Below are positions 1-8,004 of a DNA stretch of 22,701 nucleotides, in pieces (position 1 is the stretch's first letter; each line of letters opens with the position of its first letter). The notes under the pieces are model-generated. The model was not told the DNA's origin and searched no databases. It saw only the letters and a list, made by a program, of their open reading frames with translations. Position numbers and translations under genes: made by a program. The stretch comes from an uncultured Roseateles sp. (GTDB lineage Bacteria > Pseudomonadota > Gammaproteobacteria > Burkholderiales > Burkholderiaceae), in the NCBI GenBank assembly GCA_946480605.1, contig CAMLKW010000049.1:1-22701 (forward strand), written 5' to 3'.

Positions 1-142
1 TGCCGTAGGCCTCCAGCGGGCCGGTCTTGCTGTAGACGTGGGCGATGCGGATCTCCTTGCCCTGGGCCATCGTGTGGCCAGGGAGGATGGCCGCCGCAAG
101 GGTGGCGGCGGCGAGGGCAAAGCGGCGCGTGATCGGACGCAT
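1..142 (-). CDS. ABC-transporter periplasmic substrate-binding protein (branched-chain amino acid type), 5' part only
   Basis: This is the first 47 codons of a minus-strand gene that runs off the left edge. The visible protein has a typical Sec signal: a basic start (MRPITRR), an Ala/Leu-rich core and a likely cleavage after TMA at about residue 31. The mature start, QGKEIRIAHVYSKTGPLEAY, matches the opening beta-strand and ligand loop of type I periplasmic binding proteins of the LivJ/LivK family, where 'G.(S/T)GP...YG' is usual. The family captures leucine-like amino acids, amides or small aromatic acids for an inner-membrane ABC importer, whose other genes would lie beyond the window. The start is well fixed by AGGAGA about 10 bases upstream of ATG. 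A sigma-54 promoter at 206-221 and a sigma-54 activator gene just upstream suggest inducible expression. The substrate cannot be told from this fragment. Confidence 0.8.
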   Translation of the reverse strand, partial: MRPITRRFALAAATLAAAILPGHTMAQGKEIRIAHVYSKTGPLEAYG

Positions 143-205
143 GGGGCTTGTCTCCTGAAGGTCGTCGTTCAGCCTGCTCTGTTGGCAGACGGTGTCTTCC
201 CTTTT

Positions 206-221
206 TGCAAGGGCCGTGCCC
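206..221 (-). promoter_or_regulatory. Sigma-54 (-24/-12) promoter for the ABC binding-protein gene
   Basis: Read on the minus strand the site is GGGCACGGCCCTTGCA. It matches the sigma-54 consensus TGGCACG-N4-TTGCW at every position except the first, with the obligatory GG and GC dinucleotides exactly 10 bases apart. Transcription would start near position 195, giving a leader of about 53 bases that contains the AGGAGA ribosome site and ends at the ATG at 142. The neighbouring upstream gene encodes a sigma-54 activator, which makes a chance match unlikely. Confidence 0.8.
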
Positions 222-270
222 GGCGGGGAAGGGTCGCCGGAGCCGGTTTTCCTCAGGGTTGGCCCGAGGT

Positions 271-305
271 TTTTGGACGTTAGCGCAGGTCTGGGTGTCT
301 GGAAA

Positions 306-322
<17 letters not shown>
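271..322 (-). promoter_or_regulatory. Candidate activator-binding dyads upstream of the sigma-54 promoter
   Basis: Two nested dyads lie here. The inner one is GTCTG-gaaat-CAGAC (297-311), a perfect 5-bp repeat with a 5-base spacer. The outer one pairs TTTTGGAC (271-278) with GTCCGAAA (315-322), with one mismatch. Their centre is about 80-110 bases upstream of the predicted start near 195, a usual distance for upstream activator sites of sigma-54 activators. The inner dyad overlaps the stop codon of the regulator gene (306-308), so it could also be only an RNA hairpin at that gene's end. Confidence 0.35.
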
Positions 323-1862
<1,540 letters not shown>

Positions 1863-1945
1863 CAATGACCGATCTCGATAAGCCTTCGGGCTCGCTACTC
1901 CTGGTTCGTGCCGAGTGTGGTGCCGGGAGTCCCGCCCGGCGGCGG

Positions 1946-1981
1946 GGTAACTTTCTTTTGCGGGGCCAAAAGAAAGTCACC
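1946..1981. terminator. Conserved GAAAG/CTTTC hairpin in the left repeat arm
   Basis: GGTAACTTTCTTTTG and CAAAAGAAAGTCACC pair over 15 positions with one mismatch (a G-U pair in RNA from one strand), around a 6-base loop. It is the best conserved structure of the repeat family and recurs at 2420-2455 and 19457-19492. There is no U-tract after it, so a terminator role is inferred from strength and position only. Confidence 0.4.
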
Positions 1982-2419
1982 AAAGAAAAGGCCCTGAACC
2001 GCACACCAGCACCACTAGCCAAGAACAGCGCGCGAAAACAAACACCGCATGACGCCCAGACGCGACCCGCTGCGCTCTCGCGGCTGTCCTTGTCACCCGC
2101 ATCACTCATCGGTCCAGCTGGCCGCCTAACGCCGGCTGCACGCCGTGCTCAACAAAACAGCCAACACGGCGTCGCTCGGGCGACGCGACCCAGGCGCAGC
2201 ATCCATCGGGGCGTCGCTCCAGCGACGCGGTATTCGCATTCGCTGGTGAGCCCGGCGTGCAGCCGGCGTTAAGCGGCTTGAAGGTCCGATCTGGCGCGCT
2301 CGTCACAGGGACAGCCGCGAGAGCGCAGCGGTTCGCGTCTTCCCCGGGGTACGGCTGGGCGTTTTCGCGCGCCGTTGATAGTGGCGTCGGGATGGCTTGC
2401 GGTTAAGCGCCTCTTCTTT

Positions 2420-2455
2420 GGTGACCTTCTTCTGGCGCCGCAGAAGAAAGTTACC
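2420..2455 (-). terminator. Conserved hairpin 3' of the first TonB receptor gene
   Basis: GGTGACCTTCTTCTG and CAGAAGAAAGTTACC pair around the loop GCGCCG, with two mismatches. It lies about 70 bases past the stop codon of the TonB receptor gene (2524), so it could end or stabilise that transcript. The same structure sits 3' of the second TonB receptor gene at 19457-19492. No U-tract follows on either strand. Confidence 0.4.
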
Positions 2456-2523
2456 GCGCTGCCGGGCGCGCATCCCGGCACCACACTCGCCACCCACCAG
2501 CAGTACCGAGCCCGAAGGCAGAG

Positions 2524-4722
2524 TCAGAACTTGTACGTTCCGCCTAACGAGAACGTCCGAGGCGCGCCGTAATAGGCGTTCAGCACGCCTAAAGCCGCAA
2601 TGTTGTAGCCATCCGTCTTGTACGCCTTGTCCGTCAGGTTGCTGCCATGCAGGAAGAAGCTCAAACGCGCATCCTTCTCCCAGATCAGCCCCGCATTGAC
2701 CAGCGTGTACGCGTCCTGCGCCAGCGACTCGGACAGGTCGGTCGTCGGGTAGACCTTGGTGCGGTGCGTCACGCCCAGCCGTGAGCGCAGCGTGCCCATC
2801 GCGAGCCTGGCGTTGTGCTCGATGTTCAGGCCGGCCTGCGTCTTCGGCGTGTTGGTGAACTTCTTCTGATCCGCCACGTTGACGCCGCGGTCGAAGTACT
2901 CGTCGTACTTGGCGTCCAGCAGCGCGACATGGCCGCTGACGCGCCAGTCGGCCGACGGGTTCCAGACGAACTCGACCTCGCCGCCCTTCAGCGTGGCCTT
3001 GCCAGCGTTGGTGAAGTCGCCGAAGAAGCCGGGCTGGCCGTTGGGCTGCGTGTAGCTGGTGAACACCGACAGCTGCACGTTCTTGTACTTGTTGTGGAAC
3101 AGCGCGGTGTTCAGCTCCAGCCGGCCGCCGTCCAGAATCATCTTGGCGCCCAGCTCCAGCGAGTCCAGCTTCTCGTCCTCGAACGGGCGGCTGGACGCCG
3201 GGAACGACAGCGTGTTGGCGCGGATGTTGTAGCCGCCGCTCTTGAAGCCGCGCGAGGCCGTCGTGTAGAGCTTCACCGCGTTGCTGAGCTTGTATTCCAG
3301 CGACAGCCGCGGCGACGTGTTGGTCACGCTGCGCGAGTTGTCGAAGTTGGCCGGCGTCGCGATGGGCGTGCCGCTGAACGTGTCGTTCGCGAAGGCCTGG
3401 TTCAGCACGCGGGCGCGCTTGGTTTCCTTGGTGTAGCGCAGGCCCGTGCTGATGCTGAAGGCCGGGGTCAGGCGCCAGCTCCAGTCGCCGAACACGGCCT
3501 TGCCCTCGGTGTAGACCGTGCCGTTGGTGGTGCCGAAGCTCAGGTTGAAGAAGTTGTTGCGCACCGTGCCGCCCGCGCGGCCGTCGAACCAGTAGACGCC
3601 CATCACGCCCGAGTGGCTGGCGCCTTCGTAGATGGCCTGCAGCTCGTGGCTTTGCGAGCTGTCGTGGTATTCGGCGCGCACATCGGCGATCTTGTTGGGC
3701 AGGCCGTCGAAGTCGATGGACGTGTCGGTGTCGGACGCGCGGTGCGCGGCGATGTACTTCAGACTCCAGTCGTCGCTGACGCCCCAGTTAAGCGTCAGCG
3801 ATTCGCCCTCGCTGTTGGTGTAGTTCGCATTGGGCATGCCGGTCGCGATGTCGTAGCGGCCGGTGGTGGGCGGCGTCTTCGCGGGGTCGAACGCGTTCAC
3901 GTTCAGGCGCTGGAAGCCGCGCATGTGCGAGTTGTCGCGTGTCCGGTCGATGGACACCTGGGCGTTGAACGTCGAGCCGGTCGGGAACCAGCCGGCCGAG
4001 ATGCGGCCGCTGGTGGTGGCCTGGTCGCTGACGGCGCTGCCGTCGGTCAGGTTCTTGCCGAAGCCGTCGCGGTTCAGGCTGGCGCCGGCCAGGCGGAAAC
4101 GCAGCTGGCCGTCGTTCAGCGCCGTGCCCACCGCACCCTTGGCCGTGACCTGGCCGTAACTGCCCGTCGCCAGCGTCACCGCGCCCTCGGTCTTCTGCGG
4201 CAGCGGCTTGGACACGTACTTCACCGCGCCGCCCACCGTGTTCTTGCCGTACAGCGTGCCCTGCGGGCCGCGCAACACCTCCACGCGCTGCACGTCGTAG
4301 ACGTCCAGCAGCGCGCCCTGCGGGCGGGCGATGTAGACGTCGTCGAAGTAGATGCCCACGCCCGGGTCCACGCCCCACAGCGGGTCCGCCTGGCCCACGC
4401 CGCGGATGAAGGTGGTCAGCGTCGTGTTGCTGCCGCGTGCGGCGTAGATGGTCAGGTTGGGCACCTGGCCTTGCAGGTCGCCGAGATCCTTGATGGCCAG
4501 CTTGTCCAGCTGCTCGGCCGTCAGCGCCGTCACGGCCACCGGCACGTCCTGCAGCGACTCCTCGCGCTTGCGGGCCGTGATCTTGACGGTCTCCAGCGTG
4601 GCCACGGGTTCGGCCGCCGGGGCGGCGGAGGTCTGGGCCGCGGCGGGCAGGCCGGCGGTCGCGCCCAGCGCGGCCAGGATGGCGAAATGCAGACGCGAAG
4701 GCGCCGGTAGGCGTCGGGGCAT
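2524..4722 (-). CDS. TonB-dependent outer-membrane receptor
   Basis: A complete 732-residue receptor. The ATG at 4722 is preceded by AGGAGA at good spacing; the frame is open upstream, but that part lacks signal character. The signal peptide spans residues 1-29 (core LHFAILAALGATAGLPAAA). A TonB-box-like ETVKITA follows at 44-50 and then the plug domain, with RKREESLQDVPVAVTALT (51-68), IYFDDVYIARPQGALLD (124-140) and VEVLRGPQGTLYGKNTVGG (147-165). The remainder is a 22-strand barrel type sequence ending in the outer-membrane signature FSLGGTYKF with terminal Phe. It imports a substrate using energy from TonB-ExbB-ExbD. The 'ARKREESLQDVP' subfamily is broad and includes receptors for ferric chelates and for plant or xenobiotic compounds, so the ligand is not known. 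It is divergent from the MPH-like hydrolase gene (261 bp apart). No Fur box was recognised upstream. Confidence 0.93.
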   Translation of the reverse strand: MPRRLPAPSRLHFAILAALGATAGLPAAAQTSAAPAAEPVATLETVKITARKREESLQDVPVAVTALTAEQLDKLAIKDLGDLQGQVPNLTIYAARGSNTTLTTFIRGVGQADPLWGVDPGVGIYFDDVYIARPQGALLDVYDVQRVEVLRGPQGTLYGKNTVGGAVKYVSKPLPQKTEGAVTLATGSYGQVTAKGAVGTALNDGQLRFRLAGASLNRDGFGKNLTDGSAVSDQATTSGRISAGWFPTGSTFNAQVSIDRTRDNSHMRGFQRLNVNAFDPAKTPPTTGRYDIATGMPNANYTNSEGESLTLNWGVSDDWSLKYIAAHRASDTDTSIDFDGLPNKIADVRAEYHDSSQSHELQAIYEGASHSGVMGVYWFDGRAGGTVRNNFFNLSFGTTNGTVYTEGKAVFGDWSWRLTPAFSISTGLRYTKETKRARVLNQAFANDTFSGTPIATPANFDNSRSVTNTSPRLSLEYKLSNAVKLYTTASRGFKSGGYNIRANTLSFPASSRPFEDEKLDSLELGAKMILDGGRLELNTALFHNKYKNVQLSVFTSYTQPNGQPGFFGDFTNAGKATLKGGEVEFVWNPSADWRVSGHVALLDAKYDEYFDRGVNVADQKKFTNTPKTQAGLNIEHNARLAMGTLRSRLGVTHRTKVYPTTDLSESLAQDAYTLVNAGLIWEKDARLSFFLHGSNLTDKAYKTDGYNIAALGVLNAYYGAPRTFSLGGTYKF

Positions 4723-4983
4723 GGCTTGTCTCCTGTTGGGTTTTGTGTGAGCCAGACCGCTCAGCGCAAAAGCCATGCCGGCGCCAGGCTGGGGCGAATT
4801 CCATGGAAACCCTTGCGGGTTGACCCGCGATTTGCCCGTCTGGCGACCTGGCACCGTCCGGATTCCAGTCAGGCGGGTGGCCGGCAGCTGTCCATTCGGC
4901 AGACATCGACCCTGCGTGCTGCAAGGCCGCGAAGGCGCCGATATGCTGCGCCGCTGTCATTCCCACCCCCCCGGAGACCCACG

Positions 4984-5910
4984 ATGCTCAAACGCCTGCT
5001 CCCCGCCGCCCTCGCGCTCGCCGTCAGCGCCACCGCCTCCGCCGCCGGCCCGCAGCTCAAGGGCCAGGCGCCCGGCTGGTACCGCCTGCAGCTGGGCGAC
5101 TTCGAGGTCACCGCGCTGTCCGACGGCAGCATCGACCTGCCCGTGGACAAATTGCTGCAGCAGCCGCCCGCCAACACGCTGCGCGCGCTGCAGCACGCCT
5201 ACCTTGGCGTGCCGCTGGAGACCTCCGTCAATGCCTACCTCGTCAACACCGGCGCCAAGGTCGTGCTGGTAGACACCGGCACCGCCGGCCTGTTCGGCCC
5301 GACGGCCGGCCGCGTGCTGGCCAACCTGAAGGCCTCGGGCTACAGCCCCGAGCAGGTGGACGAGATCGTCATCACCCACATGCACGGCGACCATATCGGC
5401 GGCGCCTCGGCCACGGCCTTCCCCAATGCGACGCTGCGCATCGACAAGCGCGACAGCGACTTCTGGCTCAGCGCCGAGCAGGTCGCCAAGGGCGACGGCG
5501 CCAAGGCCATTGCGGCACTGGTGAAGGGTTTTGCCGACGGTGGCCGCTTCAAGCCGTTTGACGGTGCCGCCGCAGGCGTGGAGATCGTGCCCGGCGTGAA
5601 GGCCTTCCCCGCCTACGGTCACACGCCCGGCCACAGCAACTACGTGGCCGAGAGCAAGGGCCAGAAGATGATGTTCTGGGGCGACCTGATGCACGTGGCC
5701 GCCGTGCAGTTCCCCGATCCGTCGGTGACCATCCAGTTCGACTCCGACCCCAAGGCCGCCCGCCCCGAGCGCGAGAAGGCCTACGCCGCGGCGGCCAAGG
5801 ACGGCTACTACGTGGCCGTCACCCACATCAGCTTCCCCGGCATCGGCCGGCTGCGCGCTGACGGCAAGGGCTATGACTGGCTGCCGGTGAACTACTCGAC
5901 CAACCGCTGA
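4984..5910 (+). CDS. Methyl-parathion-hydrolase-like metallo-beta-lactamase-fold hydrolase, secreted
   Basis: A 308-residue exported enzyme. The signal peptide MLKRLLPAALALAVSATASA has its likely cleavage at about 20-21. Metal ligands are complete for a binuclear MBL enzyme: HMHGDH (132-137), H213 in GHTPGH, D234 in FWGDLMH and H281 in VTHISFPGIG. The segments ETSVNAYLVNTG (80-91), VDTGTAGLFGPT (96-107), VAAVQFPDPSVT (238-249) and PVNYS (301-305) recall, from memory, methyl parathion hydrolase (MPH/OPHC2) rather than glyoxalase II or generic lactonases. Such enzymes hydrolyse phosphotriesters, and family members often have lactonase or esterase activity, so the native substrate is open. GGAG lies before the ATG; the upstream extension of the frame is non-coding. 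It is divergent from a TonB receptor gene and convergent, 4 bp apart, with the protease gene. Confidence 0.88.
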   Translation: MLKRLLPAALALAVSATASAAGPQLKGQAPGWYRLQLGDFEVTALSDGSIDLPVDKLLQQPPANTLRALQHAYLGVPLETSVNAYLVNTGAKVVLVDTGTAGLFGPTAGRVLANLKASGYSPEQVDEIVITHMHGDHIGGASATAFPNATLRIDKRDSDFWLSAEQVAKGDGAKAIAALVKGFADGGRFKPFDGAAAGVEIVPGVKAFPAYGHTPGHSNYVAESKGQKMMFWGDLMHVAAVQFPDPSVTIQFDSDPKAARPEREKAYAAAAKDGYYVAVTHISFPGIGRLRADGKGYDWLPVNYSTNR

Positions 5911-5929
5911 GCCCTCAATCCGCCAGCGG
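5904..5929. terminator. Weak dyad across two convergent stop codons
   Basis: CCGCTG (5904-5909) and CAGCGG (5924-5929) can pair around 14 bases that include the region between the two convergent stops (4 bp apart). There is no U-tract. It is the only structure found that could separate the two transcripts. Confidence 0.25.
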
Positions 5930-6694
5930 CTGCACCCACAGCTGCCGGCCGGTGGGGTCCATGCAGACGCGGTGGCGGCTGAAGAAGTCCTGCCCCAGGA
6001 AGCCGTCCAGCCCCGTCACCTGCAGTGGCACCGTGACGAAGCCGCCGGCCCCCAGCGGGCGGCCCGCCCAGCGCAGCTCGCCGGCCACCGCCGCGGCCAG
6101 CGCGGGGCGGATCACGTTGCGCGACGCGCCCGTGTCCAGGCCCAGCGTCAGCATCTGGCCGTCGGCCGCCTGCAAGCGCACCACGGGCAGGCTGCCCAAC
6201 TGCTCGAAGCGCCCGGGCGCCGTGCCGCAGCCGGCCGGCATCGGCGCCTCCGGTGCGAGCACCGTCAGCTGCCGCGCCGCGTAGTCCACCACCCAGCGCC
6301 GCTCGCGCAGCCAGCCCCAGCCCAGGTAGCCGTCGGCGCCGGCCGGGCGCCTGGCCTTGCCCCAGGTCTGCGCGGCCGGCGCCGACGGCAGGGCCTGGCC
6401 GGCCAGCACCAGCTCGCCCACGGCCAGCGCCGTGTTGAGCCGCTGCTGCCCCTGCGCGTCCTGCGTGGTCGTGCCCCCTGCCGCGCCCGCCGCCGCGGCC
6501 CAGTCGGGGCGCAGCGCCAGGGCCGCCGCGCCGCCGGTGTCGATCAGCAACCGGGCCTCGCGGCCGTCGATGCGGGCGTCCAGCAGCGGCAGGCCGGCCT
6601 CCAGCGTGAAGGACAGCACCATGCCGGGGGCGGCCCAGGCCTGCATGGCGGTCAGCAGCAGCGTGGCCGTCAACGGGCGGAAAGAGGGTGTCAT
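5915..6694 (-). CDS. Two-lobed retropepsin-like aspartic protease, exported
   Basis: A 259-residue protein with a signal peptide (MTPSFRPLTATLLLTAMQAWA). Two aspartic-protease cores are visible: LLIDTGGAA (49-57) and LGLDTGASRNVI (184-195). Each is followed about 65 and 40 residues later by a matching second element, DGYLGWGWL (121-129) and DGFLGQDFF (230-238), and then by R..V.D...RQL.V in both halves. It therefore looks like two retropepsin-type domains (clan AA) on one chain, giving a pseudo-dimer with both catalytic Asp residues (52 and 187). Function is presumably periplasmic proteolysis; no substrate is indicated. The ATG at 6694 was chosen because the signal peptide begins there; the ribosome site is poor. 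It lies 46 bp downstream of the diguanylate cyclase gene on the same strand and is probably co-transcribed with it. Confidence 0.8.
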   Translation of the reverse strand: MTPSFRPLTATLLLTAMQAWAAPGMVLSFTLEAGLPLLDARIDGREARLLIDTGGAAALALRPDWAAAAGAAGGTTTQDAQGQQRLNTALAVGELVLAGQALPSAPAAQTWGKARRPAGADGYLGWGWLRERRWVVDYAARQLTVLAPEAPMPAGCGTAPGRFEQLGSLPVVRLQAADGQMLTLGLDTGASRNVIRPALAAAVAGELRWAGRPLGAGGFVTVPLQVTGLDGFLGQDFFSRHRVCMDPTGRQLWVQPLAD

Positions 6695-6740
6695 GCGGCG
6701 CAGTCTAGGCAGCCCCGGCGGCCCAGCCATTCGGCACGGG

Positions 6741-7871
6741 TCAGCCGGCAATGACGCGGTTGCGACCTGCGCGCTTGGCGGCGTACATCGCCGCATCGGC
6801 GCGAGCCAGCAGCGCAGCGGCGTCCTCGCTGGCGTGCCAGGTCGCCACGCCCACCGACACCGTGATGGCCACGCCCGGCACCAGCGGTGAGTCGGCCACG
6901 GCGCGGCGCAAGCGCTCGGCGGCATGCACCGCCAGCAGCTCCGCCGTGCCCGACAACAGCACGACGAACTCCTCGCCGCCGTAACGGGCGCAGAGGTCCG
7001 ACGGGCGCAACTGCGATTGCACGCGCTGCGCGAAGCTGCGCAGCACCGCGTCGCCCACGGCGTGGCCGTGCGCGTCGTTGACGGCCTTGAAGTGGTCCAG
7101 GTCCAGCATCAGCAGCGACAGCGGCCGGCCCTCGCGCTGGGCCAGCGCCAGCTGGGCGGCCAGCGCCCGGTCCAGCGTGCGGCGGTTGGGCAGGCCGGTG
7201 AGCGCGTCCGTCGCCGCCTGGTGCTCCATGGCCGCCAGCGCCTCGCCGAGCTGCACGGTCAGCGCCGCGTTGGCCAGTTGCAGCCGTATGCCCTCCACCA
7301 CGCGCGCGGCCACGCCGTGCATGAAGTAGCACAGCAGGCCCAGGAACAGAGCCAGCCCCAGCGCGATGTCCAGCACGGTCTGCCCCGGCAGCCGCAGCAG
7401 GCCGGCCAGCGCCGCCAGCCACAGCGCGGCGCACAGCCCGTAGAAGGCCTGGATGCGCATCACGTAGACCGGTGCGTTGACCGCCGCGACGCCGCACAGC
7501 AGCGCCGCCAGGAAGGCGTTCAGGGCCGGGTCGGGCCCCACCATCAGCGAGAGCACGGCGCCCCAGCAGGCGCCATCGATGGCGGCGACCGCCTGCAGCC
7601 AGCGCCCGTGCCGGGCCAGATCCGGGCCGTCGCGGCGCAGCCAGGCCAGCAGCGCCAGCGAGGCCAGCCAGCCGGTGGCCGCCAGCGCCAGCCAGGCCAG
7701 CAGATGCGGCTGCGGCACGCGACCCCAGCAGACCCAGGCCACCAGCAGCCAGCCCAGCGGCGTCGTGCGCAGCGTGCGGCCCAGGGCCAGCACGCATTGG
7801 CCGAAGGCGATCCGCCGTGCCTGATCGTCGTCGACGGGCGCGGCGGCCGGGGGCGGAGGGGGCGCGGTCAT
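6741..7871 (-). CDS. Membrane-bound diguanylate cyclase (GGDEF domain)
   Basis: A 376-residue protein. After a Pro-rich start, residues 38-190 hold about five to six hydrophobic segments (for example WLLVAWVCWG, LALAATGWLASLALLAWL, FLAALLCGVAAVNAPVYV, VLDIALGLALFLGLLCYF) forming an integral-membrane sensor region that I do not assign to a named family. A short helix (195-218) leads to the GGDEF domain, with DALTGLPNR (222-230), metal ligand D257 in MLDLDHFK, the active motif GGEEF (298-302) and SVGVAT (339-344). An inhibitory I-site, RPSD (289-292), sits exactly five residues before GGEEF. It should make c-di-GMP from two GTP with product feedback. No EAL domain is present. The signal sensed is unknown; the protease gene downstream may share its transcript. 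Confidence 0.92.
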   Translation of the reverse strand: MTAPPPPPAAAPVDDDQARRIAFGQCVLALGRTLRTTPLGWLLVAWVCWGRVPQPHLLAWLALAATGWLASLALLAWLRRDGPDLARHGRWLQAVAAIDGACWGAVLSLMVGPDPALNAFLAALLCGVAAVNAPVYVMRIQAFYGLCAALWLAALAGLLRLPGQTVLDIALGLALFLGLLCYFMHGVAARVVEGIRLQLANAALTVQLGEALAAMEHQAATDALTGLPNRRTLDRALAAQLALAQREGRPLSLLMLDLDHFKAVNDAHGHAVGDAVLRSFAQRVQSQLRPSDLCARYGGEEFVVLLSGTAELLAVHAAERLRRAVADSPLVPGVAITVSVGVATWHASEDAAALLARADAAMYAAKRAGRNRVIAG

Positions 7872-8004
7872 GAGCCGCGAGTATCGGCAAGCCGACGCGG
7901 CTGTCCAGGTGTCTCAGCAGCCGGGCGAGCGCAAGACCATACGTCCGTGCGGCCAATCTTGCGCGGGCTGCGGGCTGCAGATACGCGTCGTGCGCGCGTT
8001 CGAG

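Larger units (their letters stand above)
1882..2519. repeat. Long imperfect inverted-repeat element (two ~270-bp arms, ~95-bp centre)
   Basis: This fills the gene-free block 1863-2523. The left arm (1882-2151) and right arm (2247-2519) are inverted imperfect copies of each other. Matching landmarks, read from the outer ends inward, are: GCCTTCGGGCTCG (1882) against CGAGCCCGAAGGC (ending 2519); a GAAAG/CTTTC hairpin in each arm; the sequence CCGCGAGAGCGCAGCGG in one arm and its complement in the other; and, at the inner ends, TAACGCCGGCTGCACGCCG in the left arm with its complement in the right arm. The centre (2152-2246) holds two small hairpins, GCGTCGC-tcgg-GCGACGC and GCGTCGCT-cc-AGCGACGC. 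No coding potential is convincing. The open frames here are translations of the repeat. A further copy of the right arm lies at 19281-19517, so this is a dispersed intergenic family. Confidence 0.85.

Noticed and set aside
2124..2274. A true integron attC site or gene-cassette array
   Set aside because: No integrase gene, no cassette-like array and no second complete site are visible; the GTT/AAC boxes are explained by the symmetry of the large inverted repeat. Kept only as a finding to test.
1865..2572. Several short frames with Lys/Phe-rich 'FFGDLLLAPQKKVT'-type products in the repeats
   Set aside because: They are translations of the dispersed hairpin repeat. The same peptide types appear from both strands and in copies that have drifted without regard to codon position.
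2815..4710. A 631-codon + strand frame opposite the first TonB receptor
   Set aside because: It is low-complexity Val/Arg/Ala/His sequence, a shadow of the receptor gene.
4723..4983. Fur box or sigma-54 site in the TonB receptor/hydrolase divergent region
   Set aside because: No A+T-rich 19-bp Fur-like dyad exists. The TGGCACCGTCCGGAT near 4850 lacks the GC at the -12 element.
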